Part shown: positions 1 to 10,059 of the stretch, in pieces
How the letters are laid out: each line of letters opens with the position of its first letter
Numbering within the stretch: the first letter of the stretch is position 1
Position numbers and translations under genes: made by a program
Source of the DNA: Euonymus europaeus
Taxonomy: Eukaryota; Streptophyta; Magnoliopsida; Celastrales; Celastraceae
Length of the DNA: 64,000 bases
Direction of reading: 5' to 3'
Assembly: GCA_963580455.1 (NCBI GenBank)
Contig: OY756958.1
Span: 7,204,501-7,268,500, forward strand
The notes under the pieces: generated by a model
The model's input: the letters and a program-made list of their open reading frames with translations, nothing else
Databases searched by the model: none
Told to the model about the DNA's origin: nothing

Positions 1-1167
1 AAATTTCTCATTCTTGGCATGCTTAGTCATACTATTGAATTTATCATTGATTGAAGTCTTGACAGTGAATGATATGACTGCATTAGGATATTGCTTTTGG
101 AGAAAGAATTGATAGATTTTGGCACCCTAAGCTGAAAAAGACCTGATGAATAAACATGTGATCGAGGCAAGTATTATCAGAAGAATGACAATCCTGATTA
201 TAAAATTTGAGAATTAAAATAAACAAAGGACGTTTTAGTGAACATGAACTGTTGAAATCAGAAATGTTTGTACATATAAAATTTGAAAATTGCACAAAAG
301 TTGGTTTTTTTGAGTGCATGGGTTTTTATCCTTTAGTGGAGAAATAGACTGGTCTAGGGATTCGCAATTGCACGCGTGTTTAGAAATAAAAAGGTCTTTG
401 AAAAGTCGTGCATTTTTTTAATAAGATATTCATAAAAATGGCTCATTGCATACATCATCATTGCATATCCTTTGTGTATTGTTGCAAGTTTGTTCGAAAG
501 GTACAATTTTGAAGGTGTCATTTTTCTTGAATCAGGTTTTAAATTACATATCCTATAAAGCCTGATTAATCGTTTCATCATTGCCAGACGGATAGGCTAT
601 AAACCTCTATCAATTCTTTCAGTCTGTATTCATGTCTTGTCACTCGCACGAATCCATGGAAAAATTTTAAAAAAACAAAAAAGGCAGACAAAAAGAAAAG
701 GGGGAAGACAGACGTGACCTTTACTTTCGGCGTCTTTTTGAAAAGTTTTGGACCGTTCTTTACATTTTTTTGTCTTTTCTGGCCAAATAATTTCGTTTTC
801 ATCACGGAGTCAACATTTCTCTATCACCTCCACCGTGCCTGATCATGATATTCAAATCACTTTCCGACAATGACGTGACCGGTCACATCTTTTATTTTCT
901 CATGAGACGACGTTTGCCCGCCATGTGAAATTCCAATTTTTTCCATCGTCCCTTGAAAGACTCGCAGTTCACCTGTAATGGTCTGCCTGCTCGTGCCCAA
1001 TATTCTTTCTTTCTCTTCTAGAGCTGCACATCTTCGTTTTTGAATCTGTTCATTTTCTCTTTTCTGACTACTTTCACCATCACTTCGTCACCATTCCTGA
1101 TTTTGTTCGGATCATCGCACATTCATTTCCATAACCTTTTCAGATACACCATCTTTCGACCTTTCGA
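1..1167. other. No recognisable gene; AT-rich flank
   Basis: All frames are broken by frequent stops, and none of the short open stretches (under 85 codons) resembles a known protein. The segment probably belongs to the same retroelement as the ORF starting at 1168, because no element end is visible between them. A pyrimidine-rich run ending in TTTTCAG just before 1150 could be a splice acceptor upstream of that ORF, but no matching donor can be assigned. Confidence 0.4.
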
Positions 1168-2085
1168 ATGGATGATAATCTATCACCCCGCTCACAAACG
1201 ATTGTATCGTTTGCTAAAGCGGAAATCATTCCTGAGAGACGATTTGACTTTCATATTCTTAGAGATTCCAACGCCTGCTGGGCTATGAAATACCTCCATG
1301 ATCATTCCATGTCATTTCTGATTAACCCTGATCCTGAGGGTGATTTATCAGTGTATCCTCGTATAGTTCGTGGTTTCTACGAAACTTTAGAATTGTTACC
1401 ACCGAGTGCAAGAGCCGAATCAAAACCGGTTTATCAAGTGGAAATAATTGGTATAAAATTCCGATTCACCACGGCGGACATATGCGAATGTCTAGGGTAT
1501 CCCCCTTCTTACGAAGTGGCTACTGGTTTCAAAGCACCGGTGTCTGTTTCTAAGGAAGAGATAATTGATGACATGTGTGGAGGACAGATCGATGAGAAGG
1601 TAAAGGCTACACGTCGCTCATATCTGCCATCAAATATGTGGTTGCTGGACGATGCCGTCCGACACAACCTCTGTCCCATTGGTCACCACCACCAGCGACG
1701 GGGTAACATTCTCCATGCCTTATATTACATGTATAAAGGAGTTTGGTTCGACATTGGAGAATTCTTTATGGCCACTATTCTGAAGGCACAGAGTTTTGTG
1801 GAGAACAGACCGACGAGGGTGGAGAAATTGTATTTCCCACGACTCATTACCCGACTGGTTTTGAGCAAACACATTCGTCCTCTTCTAAACCAAGTTTCCC
1901 TACTTTATCCAGTAATTACCATACAGAAAAACCGTTGGCGGAAGAGTATTAGCCAAATGACCACCACTGCAAAAATACTACAAGCATCACGGTCTCGAGT
2001 CCTAGTACTCGGAGAAACATCCCAATTTGCTGCTAGATTGCCATCCCCTGATTATACTCAGGAAACACCAGCTCAGAAGCAATAA
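1168..2085 (+). CDS. Putative plant transposon protein (extra ORF of an LTR retroelement)
   Basis: Open frame of 305 codons. Its central part, about residues 60-240, resembles the plant family called 'putative plant transposon protein' (the Pfam entry name as I recall it): a hydrophobic core around LGYPPSYEVATGF, then the signature LPSNMWLLDDAVRHNLCPIG and the downstream ALYYMYKGVWFDIGEFFMATI. Such ORFs are known from plant Ty3/gypsy elements and their derivatives; the biochemical role is unknown. The C-terminal 60 residues are basic and look disordered. It ends about 700 bp before a polypurine tract and an LTR-like start, so it probably lies at the 3' end of an LTR element. No gag or pol is seen upstream within the window, so the element is either non-autonomous or cut by the window edge. 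The ATG is the first in frame. The intact frame suggests relatively recent activity. Confidence 0.65.
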   Translation: MDDNLSPRSQTIVSFAKAEIIPERRFDFHILRDSNACWAMKYLHDHSMSFLINPDPEGDLSVYPRIVRGFYETLELLPPSARAESKPVYQVEIIGIKFRFTTADICECLGYPPSYEVATGFKAPVSVSKEEIIDDMCGGQIDEKVKATRRSYLPSNMWLLDDAVRHNLCPIGHHHQRRGNILHALYYMYKGVWFDIGEFFMATILKAQSFVENRPTRVEKLYFPRLITRLVLSKHIRPLLNQVSLLYPVITIQKNRWRKSISQMTTTAKILQASRSRVLVLGETSQFAARLPSPDYTQETPAQKQ

Positions 2086-2249
2086 TCGGAGTCCAGGCGA
2101 CGAAGGTGGGGCAACTGTTGAATGTGGTCGCGAATGTGAACAGGCCCAATTGAGATTTTTACAGTGATTGTACTATTTACCCAAGTCCAGCCCATGTCAC
2201 AAAAATTCCCTGTAAATATTTGTGTAAATGTAAAATAAATAAAAATTCA

Positions 2250-2720
2250 TAAAATTGCTTGCAAAAACAAAAAAAAAAAGGAAAAAACAACAAAAATCCA
2301 ATTCATTCAAAATTCATCCAAATGCAAATTTCTTTATGTAAATAAAATTCAAAAAAAAATTCAAAATTCAAAACATCCTCATTCATTCAAAAATTAGCCA
2401 AGCCAGGAGTGGCTACGTGGTCCTGTGGAAATTTATTTTTGTAAATACAAAATTCAGAATCAAATTCTTTCAAAATTTAGCCAAGTTGGAGATGGCAACA
2501 GTGATCCCGAGCAATTTTTATTCATTCCAAATTCAGCCAAATGCAAATTTCTTTATGTACATACAAAATTCAAAAAAAATCAAATCAAAAACATTTTTTT
2601 TCAAAATTTTAGCCAAGCAGGGAATGACTACAGTGATACCTTGCAATTTATTGTTAAAAAAAATCTTCAAAATTTGAGCCAAGCTGGGGATGGCTACAGT
2701 GATCCCGTGCATTTTCATTA
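2250..2720 (+). repeat. Imperfect repeat cluster in a retroelement 3' UTR
   Basis: Four diverged copies of a unit whose core reads CCAAG, then about ten variable bases with GGNNATGGC, then ACAGTGATCCC, start at 2398, 2481, 2613 and 2679. The spacings are 83, 132 and 66 bp, so a 66-bp period is likely, with 132 being two units. A-rich spacers with ACAAAATTCAAAA-type blocks separate the cores. Tandem repeats in the 3' UTR just before the polypurine tract are known from Tat/Ogre-type plant elements, where they can seed satellite DNA. Confidence 0.6.
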
Positions 2721-2785
2721 TTTGTCTCAAGAGGTACAAAAATCAGCTTACTACTCCTTTGTGCGTCATTTACGATGTAAAGTCA

Positions 2786-2801
2786 CACAAAGGGGGGCAG
2801 C
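2786..2801 (+). promoter_or_regulatory. Polypurine tract
   Basis: A CAAAGGGGGGCAG-type tract sits directly before TGTAGTACCCC. A G-rich tract followed by a TGTARTACCCC-like start is the usual 3' LTR junction of many plant Ty3/gypsy elements. It would prime plus-strand DNA synthesis. Confidence 0.6.
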
Positions 2802-4040
2802 TGTAGTACCCCATTTTTGTCCGGAAAGTTTATTTTGTCTAAAAGTAATAAAAATGGAAAGAAGGGAAAATAAAATAAAAGCATACTAAATAATGCACCA
2901 AAAAACATTTAAACCGTTACTCAACCAGGCCCATTGTCCAATTAAGCCCAAATAACTACCTAGAAAACTTAAACTAAACCTACCAAATTAATCTGGCCCA
3001 TTACTAAGTCAGCACGACCCATAACTCACCAAAAAAAAAACATTACCCAACCCGGTCCTTTACCTATCCAAATTGAGCCCATTACCAGGCCCAAACCAAA
3101 ACCTAGCCCTAAAACAATTGACAAAAGCAAAGGAGAGGCTTTGGTGATAGAGGGAAGGGGCGCCGACTGTTGGAGAAGAAAATGGGAAATGGTGGCCGAC
3201 CGTAGGAGAGCGCACCGGAGATAGTGGTTGAGACAGTGGAGATAGTGGAGATAGTGGAGATGGTGGAGATGGTGGAGAACGGAACTGGAAGGCACCGGTT
3301 TGGGGCTATAAAAGCCGGATGAAGTTAGGAGGGGTTTTACTGAGAGAAAATCCGGAGGGTTTGGCGAAGAAATTTTCTGGGTTTAAGGAAGGAAAAGGCC
3401 GGAGGTTTTTGGAGGGGACGAAATCGAAAAGGAAGATCCGGACAGAAGAAACAGAGAAGACGGATTTAAAAAGGGGGAGATTGAGGGAGGAATTTTCAAG
3501 TTGTCTTGGGGATTTTCTTGAGGATTCAGAGGGTTTTCGAAGGAGAGAAACGGAGAAGAAATCGAAGGATTTTGAGGGGTTTTTGAGAGAGTTTCCAGAG
3601 AAAAGATCTGGAAAAAGGAAGAGATTAGGGAAGTTTCTGGTGGTTTGTGAGAGAAGGAAAGGCCGAAAGAAACGGAGAAGAATTTGCCGGAGAAGGAAGG
3701 ATCCAGACGAGGCGAAAGCAAACACTGAAGTTGTTTTTAGGAGAAGAATCCGGAAACGGGGAAAATAGGGTAATCTCATATCTTTGTTTTTTTTTCTTTC
3801 TTTTTATTTTTGATTCTGTCATATATTCCAGATTTAGGAAGTTTGAGCTTCGGTTTCTTGAGGATTTTTGGTTGGATAAATTTTAGTCTCGTTGGTTGGG
3901 ATTTGGTTTGCTCGTTTGCTGCTCTGTTTCTTTGTTTGTGTGGTTCTGGTTTCATTGCAGGGACGAAGCTACTGGCGGTGTTGGTGCTGCTGGTGAGGGG
4001 AATGATGAACAGTACAAAGATTAAAAGTGGAAAATGAACT
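2802..4040 (+). mobile_element. 3' LTR of a Ty3/gypsy element (right end uncertain)
   Basis: The start TGTAGTACCCC follows a polypurine tract. A TATA box lies about 505 bp in, followed by a strongly purine-rich leader (3319-3770) that stays open in several frames on both strands. After 3780 the sequence turns T-rich. The right end is not defined: no second LTR copy is in the window to compare, and the antisense copia fossil begins near 4095. I put the end near 4040 only as the last position without copia similarity. Confidence 0.5.
3306..3315 (+). promoter_or_regulatory. LTR TATA box
   Basis: CTATAAAAGC lies about 505 bp inside the LTR, at the U3 to R transition expected of a plant LTR promoter. 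Transcription would start about 30 bp downstream, near 3340. Confidence 0.5.
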
Positions 4041-4094
4041 ACGACCAAGAGCTTGAAATAAGAAAAGACTCTTTATTTGCGACTCATAAAAAGG

Positions 4095-5597
4095 ACTAAG
4101 TCATCCATGCTCGATTTCAGGAGTAGGAGAGATAAGGCCACACAAATTTAAAATGGAATAGAAGGGATGGAGAAATTGAAGCAGATAAAGACCACCAACT
4201 CTAGGACCACTACTAATCACCCGGTTGATAGATGGGTCATGTACAAGGCAAAAAGGGTGTGAAGAACACATAAAATCAAGAGTCACGCATACTACAAATA
4301 GAAATAAGGTTTATGCTTAACTAAGGAGCATAAAAATTAAAGGTAGTGAGAGATGGTTTGAATGCCCTACGGTGGAAGTAATGGAGTCAGTTTGAGAGTC
4401 CCTAAATGAAGTGCCATTGACAATAAGTATAGATGAAATAATAGATGTTGGCCTATAGTTGATAAGGATGGAGTCATCAGAGGTCATATGGTTGGATGCA
4501 CTAGAAATAAAATCCAACGATGAGACATATCGGCGGCTTAGAAGGTAGAGGGTGTAGAGATGCTACCATGAACCGTTGAAGCAGATGGTTGATCAAAGTT
4601 CTAATCTAGCTGTTGCATCTATTGTTGAAGACTTAGAATAAGAGCAAGAGTAGGAGTTGTAGCAACAACAGTGATAGTAAGGGCAAATCGACCTAAATCG
4701 CAATGTTTGACTTGTCAATTTGGATGGACCTCCAGTAGTCATCCATATTATGGGCTACCTTCATGCAATGAGAGTATTTAGGGTAACTTGAGGAAAATGG
4801 GGAAATTTCTGAAGTAGTAGTAGGAGTTGCTATAAGTTCTTATAGCAACACCTGAGAAATTGCAGGGTGCATGTGGTGGATAGATACCACTAAGAGTTTG
4901 AAGATCACTCTTATCTACAACTAACTTTACAACTATGGTATCCAAACTGAGAGTAGGATAGTGATGGATAAGCTAACCCACCGGAGGAAAAAAAAATCAG
5001 AGCAAAGAGCCTTCAGAAACTCGCCCATATGACGCTGATCCCTGAAAGCCTTACTAATATACGAGCAAGCCCTATAGGCATCAAGGGAGAATCCCTCAAG
5101 CTCACGTCAAAAACAACCCAAGGTAAAATAGAATTATTGAATGAACTTATCAGCATGACGGATAACATTAGTGTGGGTGAGGAGAGAATGCTCACGAGAC
5201 CCACTGCTTTCAACAAAGTGGGAGGCAAGAGAACTCCAAACAACATGTGTAGGTAGAGCAACCAAATCAAGATGGAGAGAAAGGTTGATAGATGCAACTA
5301 GATAATATATTATCCTATTATTGCATAAGTACTAGACAAACATATTAGAAGCAAATATATAATCCTCATTGGGGGGACGCTTCATATGGTAAGAAAACAA
5401 TTGATGACTACACAAGTCACTTTACACCGTAGTAGGCCAGACAAACCAATTAAGCATGGGCTTTAAAGGTAGGGATCCCATGTCTAATAGTGAGTGGGAG
5501 GAAGAAAGAAAGAGAAAGGAGAAGGCAGAGAGAGAGGTGTCGTCGATGACAGTTGTTTAGGGGAGAGTCACTAATGGTCTCTTCGATACCATGTCAA
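4095..5597 (-). pseudogene. Decayed Ty1/copia gag to pre-integrase fragment
   Basis: Reading the minus strand leftward from 5590 gives, in shifting frames, a copia-like gag (gag around 5290-5000) and then the pre-integrase segment. The clearest match is SASNHMTSD near 4500, the counterpart of the copia motif DSGASNHMT. It is followed by the partner segment CLVHDPSINRVI and GPRVGGLYLL near 4110-4230. Stops and frameshifts are frequent, so it is dead. The minus strand just right of gag, at 5580-5594, reads CATGGTATCGA, close to the initiator-Met primer site TGGTATCAGAGC used by many copia elements. The integrase core, RT and 3' LTR are missing, so the element is cut off near 4095. Lineage within copia is not certain; the very short LTR would fit an Ale/Retrofit-like group. 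Confidence 0.75.
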
Positions 5598-5699
5598 TGT
5601 GTGAGAGAAGAGAATGGTTGTGTATATTGAATTAATGATGAACATAAGGGTTATTTATGTTTACAAAAGTATAAAGGCCTAACAAACTATACACTAACA
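5598..5699 (-). repeat. 102-bp copia 5' LTR
   Basis: On the minus strand this block starts TGTTAGTGTATAG and ends CTCTCACACA, one base from the primer-site region, so it has the TG...CA ends of an LTR in the right place for a 5' LTR. At 102 bp it is very short. No second copy is present, so the boundaries rest on the TG/CA ends and the primer site alone. Confidence 0.6.
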
Positions 5700-7215
5700 T
5701 ATATATTTTTATGTTTAATGGGTAACACTTGTTAATCATATAATACTCACATGGAATACTTTTCAAATTTTCATATTAAAAAATACACTTGTCAAAATAA
5801 TAAAGGCTATTTTTAAAATAGTATACTTCCATAGAAAAGATGGATGAACATTTTAATAATTTTGATTTGTTTTTTAAATAAAGATGAGCCATAATCTTTC
5901 AGCCAATGTAAATCTTAAATACTTGCATCATCGTATCTATAATATCACCTAAAATTAAAAGGAAAATAATTTAGAGATGGTAGAAAGTTAGAGTTTGCAC
6001 CATGTACTTTGAAACGTATCAAATTGCATCTGGAACTTCCATTTTCATATACCATTACACTTTCCCTTCAAATGTCATATTTTTTTGCTGATTTGACATC
6101 TTTACGCCGTTAGTGTCGTGACATGTAAAAACCAATAATAACTCCTTATTAAATGGTCTCAAAACTACATAAAAATTACACTTATCTAATAAGATAACTA
6201 ATATTATTCATTTTCATGCAAATCAACTACCACATAAATTATTTATTAATTTCAAATACTGAAAAAAATAGTTAAAGTTAATAAATTAATATCATGTGAT
6301 TATTATTTAATATGGTAAGATTTGATGTTATAATAGTCATAAAATAAATTGAGTTAATTAAATAAAATATGTGTTTACCCCTTAATTATGCACGAGTTAA
6401 GCTAAGTTTAGGCCATGAGTTAATGAGTTATATTGATTACAAATTTCATGGGTCGTGTAGTGGTATCAATGGGCTAGTTAGAATTCAATCTATATGGGCC
6501 TAGTTAAAAGAAGTAATGGGCTATCAAGTCAAAGGATAGGTAGGTCCAATTTTATTGAAAAGACTCGGTCTTGATGGATTACCTAAAATTGAGGCAAAGT
6601 GGAGCTAATCTTGGCTATTTTGGTGGGGTGTTATTTGTATGAATCTATTTATGATGGAACACAAAATTAGTTGCAAAACCATTTAAGCACAACTAAGCAA
6701 CTATCTCAGCATTTGAGGAAGTTGAAGCACATGAGAGGGAATTTCAGATGATTGCAGTCATAACAAATGTGACAGTTGGTTCAAGAGTTTTGAAAGGATA
6801 TAGAAGCACGAGGAAGAGGAAAAAAAAGCACGACAACAAATCACACAAATCCAACCCAACAGCTTAAATCTACAATCTTTCAAGCTTTATAACTTTTAAG
6901 CATTATAGGTATTGTTTCCTTACAATCATATTTCACTCTCAGATTCAATTTTTTTATTTATTAATTTCTTTCATTAATGAAGTGTGTACATTTAGGCATT
7001 TTCTTTTAGTGTGATTTTCTAGTGAAGCACTCTATAGTGGATCTAGAGTTCCCTAAAGTTTCATAGTGAGATTATGATTTAACCCTTTTTTTGTACAATT
7101 GTTTGAATTATAAGTTGTATCACGAGCACAATCACATTTCATCTTGTTAATTTATAACACTTTGAGACTGACTGCAAGTTTCTAGAATGCTTACAATAAC
7201 CATCTCGAGACCACA
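5700..7215. other. AT-rich spacer, probably including the 5' end of the next element
   Basis: No coding similarity was found. The stretch 5700-6400 is very AT-rich. From 6400 the sequence may be the decayed 5' LTR and leader of the gag element that follows. At 7110-7127 the text TTGTATCACGAGCA resembles a damaged initiator-Met primer site (TGGTATCAGAGCA), about 90 bp before the first gag-like codons. That assignment is weak. Confidence 0.35.
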
Positions 7216-9060
7216 ATGGGCAGAATTGACCTTTTTGGCAGAATGCAGCCAAATAGATCCAACATGCTTTCTGACACGCTTAGTGGGACCATAATTGTTC
7301 TGATAAAAAAACCTAAAACTCAAATATTTGATAAAGTTATTGCAATGGGAAGTGAACTTCATGAGGGAGATCCTTCAATAGTAGGTCTCAATCAGTCATC
7401 ACCACCACCTCAAGAGGAACATTTTTCTCAGAATTCATCGCCATGGAAAAAAGCCATCAAAAGTAGACCGCCAAGTCTAATTCAATCCAGGAAGATTGAT
7501 GCACTGGATATAAGATTGAAAGAACTTCAAACCGATCTTCTACTCTTACTACAAACTATAATCCAGAATGCAATGCAGACCATTATTCATTCCCTCTCAA
7601 AAGGGGAGGACAAGTCAGTCCCAAGGGTAGAGAAAGACATGAAAAAATCTCTAAACTCGAGAGGGCATGATTCTAGGTCACAAGGCTCTATCAACGGATA
7701 TAATCAAAAGGAACATTCAAGCTACACCCCACTTTACAAGAGGGATGAGAGTATTGCTATTAATACCGATATTGGGCATCAGCAGCTGCAAAGGTACAAT
7801 CACATATATTTGCTCATACAAATCAAAACAACTCTCATGTAGCTTATCACCATAATGAGATAATCAACACTAATCACCAGGCAGGCACTTGCTAAATTCT
7901 TAGGTTTATTGTCTATGGGAACCCCACTAGTCAACTTCCCCCTATGGATGTTGATGTAGTTAGAAATGTCATCCAAGAACTCTATGGACCTGGACTCAGA
8001 CAGGTTGGACGTCCTCAATATCATAAGCAGTATATGAAGTTCATCAATCGGGAGAATCCATATCCTCGAGGGTTTAGAGTTCAAGAATTCACTTTATTTT
8101 TTCAAGAAGAAATGTAGTGCACTGTTGACCATATTAGGTGCTCTACTATCTAGTGTGTTGAGTTGGCTAACTTTGAGAACTTTGATCATTTTAGATTGTG
8201 TCTATTTCCAAATTCATTGAAAGGACCACCATTCCCATGGTTTTCGACATTACCAAGAAACTCTATTGGTTCCTTGAGGGAAACGGAAATGATCTTCTAT
8301 GTAGAGTTCTTTAGATTTGAGCTAGAGGTTTGCATTATGAATTGTCTAAGCTTCACAATAGTCAGGAGAAATTTCTGACGACTTCTTAACAATGTTCAAG
8401 AAGATGCAAAATCGGTGCAAAATATTCTTTCTTGAGAGAAAATTCGAGAAAATGGATCAACAATGGCTTAATATTGAGCTTCGTACAAAATTTCATTTTG
8501 AGATTTTTATGTACTGGCTGCAAAGTTAGTAGAGTATGAGAATTTACTCAAAATAGAATCTCGAAGGAGGAAGACTTTGGCAGGTATGTATTATCAAGAG
8601 GTGCACCATGACATGGCGACTACACAGGTAGTCGATAATGCAGGCCCAGTTACATGTCCATCATTAGCCAATCCTAAAGATGGAACCAAGAATTCAATCA
8701 ACAATAGATTAGTATATACCTTTGAATGGGCAAGAATGATGAGATCTTTGATTTCTTACTGGCAGAGAAATTCTTGTCTTTTCCTGCTAGTCACAAAATA
8801 CTAGCCAAAGAGGAGCTAAAACGTAAATAATATGGTAAGTATAATGATCTTTGGACATATTATATTATAAATTTTTAGGTTTGCATAATATTATACAGGA
8901 AAATATCAAGAAAGGAACAATAAGATTTTCTGACAAAAAAACCATGTTGAAAGAGGAAGACCCATTCCCAATAGTGGCTATAATCAATGAAATCAATATT
9001 GATTTAATGAGTCTTATGAACAAAAGGCGATATGAACGGGAGATCTACTAATCAATAATG
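7216..9060 (+). pseudogene. Decayed Ty3/gypsy gag (Tat-like)
   Basis: Fragments in different frames follow the order of a plant Tat-type Gag. An opening 208-codon stretch has low similarity. Around 8160-8260, FRLCLFPNSLKGPPFPWFST matches the conserved capsid block in which a leading LFPxSLxGxAxxWF is typical. A third block at 8577-8804 begins MAGMYYQEV. At 8870-9000, IIQENIKKGTIRF and then KEEDPFPIVA correspond to the nucleocapsid-proximal segment (IQDxIxxGxIKF...DEDPFP). Several stops and frameshifts separate the blocks. The RT at 13270-14090 is of the same lineage and was probably the downstream part of this element before other elements split it. No function is expected. Confidence 0.7.
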
Positions 9061-9639
9061 TAGAGGTTTGAATGGAGGCAAGAAGTCCCTGCTGATACCT
9101 AGGATCGATTTGTACATAATCTTCAGCCAAGAGGGCAGGATAGCAGGCACAAAAAAATGAAGGTATGTTATACCTTATCCCGTCAACTACGATCAAAAGT
9201 GGCATCAAATGTAGAATCAAAAGATGTTGGTTGCAAAGGTAGAATTTGATAGCCAAGTATAGGGAGAAATATGTGAAGGAGATGTAGGTTGCAGAACATC
9301 AGTACAAATGATTACCGCTGCTTCATCATGAACCATACTACCAAGTGTCATAAAAAGTCGAACACAAGATGGGAAGACGATCAAGGACCATCCATGCTTT
9401 TAGCAACAATGAGCTATTAGGCTCCTTTGCTTGGAGATGTCTAGAGGATCTAATGAGATAAGCTCCCAAAAAAAAGGTCAAGAGACGAAAGAAGTACCCT
9501 GGCACGTATGCAACTGAGGATGTTGAGTCAATTGGCAATTCATCTAATAAGGTTGGTCCTACTTTTTCTTGTTTCATGGTAAGAGCTATTCCTATTACAT
9601 AGCATTGTAATATCATCACACTGCCACCCATTTATCAAG

Positions 9640-9898
9640 TTTCTCAATTTTGTAAGCCAACCAAGATGGAATCGGAAATATGGAGGAACTTCAGAGCACT
9701 ATCACCATCCAAACTATTGGTGAAAGTAAACCAAATAAAGTGATGGCTACCCTATCAATAAGGTCTTGGTGGAAAACTAGCTGTCAATACAATGCCAATC
9801 TCGATATTTGGTGTTCTTGGTTTGACAGAACATGATCTAATCTTAACAAATGTCATAATGGCAGGATTCACTAGAGAAATCACCAAGGCAGTGGGAGT
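9640..9898 (+). pseudogene. Decayed retroviral-type protease segment
   Basis: At 9775-9898 the frame reads KLAVNTMPISIFGVLGL and later TNVIMAGF, matching the region just after the catalytic Asp of gypsy proteases, where xxxNVMPxSxFxxLGL is usual. The catalytic triad residues themselves are not recognisable. It follows the gag remnant in the expected order. Similarity to this family stops abruptly near 9898 and appears to resume after 12740 (SSLHQL-like text near 12765), which brackets an insertion or rearrangement. Confidence 0.5.
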
Positions 9899-9966
9899 TC
9901 AGGAGGCTACCTGGGAGGTAGAGTCGGATATGTGGGAGTGCTATCCGAACTTGTTTACTACCTAGG
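9899..9966 (+). pseudogene. Tail of a chromovirus chromodomain
   Basis: The text VQEATWEVESDMWECYPNLF, ending at a stop, is the usual C-terminus of chromovirus polyproteins (VEEATWExExxMrxxYPxLF). It is fused in frame to the protease-like text before it, so two unrelated retroelement segments meet here. The polypurine tract and LTR follow within 110 bp, as in an intact chromovirus 3' end. Confidence 0.7.
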
Positions 9967-10059
9967 TACTTCCTTCATTTTTACTGATTGTTCTTACTAT
10001 CGATTTTATTATTATTATTATTACCTATTTTTATTTCAATTTCGAGGTCGAAATTGTTT

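Noticed and set aside
3306..3779. Overlapping open frames of 110-157 codons on both strands
   Set aside because: They follow from the strongly purine-rich leader of the LTR, which is poor in stops in several frames. No protein similarity is seen.
6460..6490. TGGTATCA-like text near 6461 as a copia primer site
   Set aside because: The match is short (AGTGGTATCAATGGG), no LTR end precedes it and no copia gag follows.
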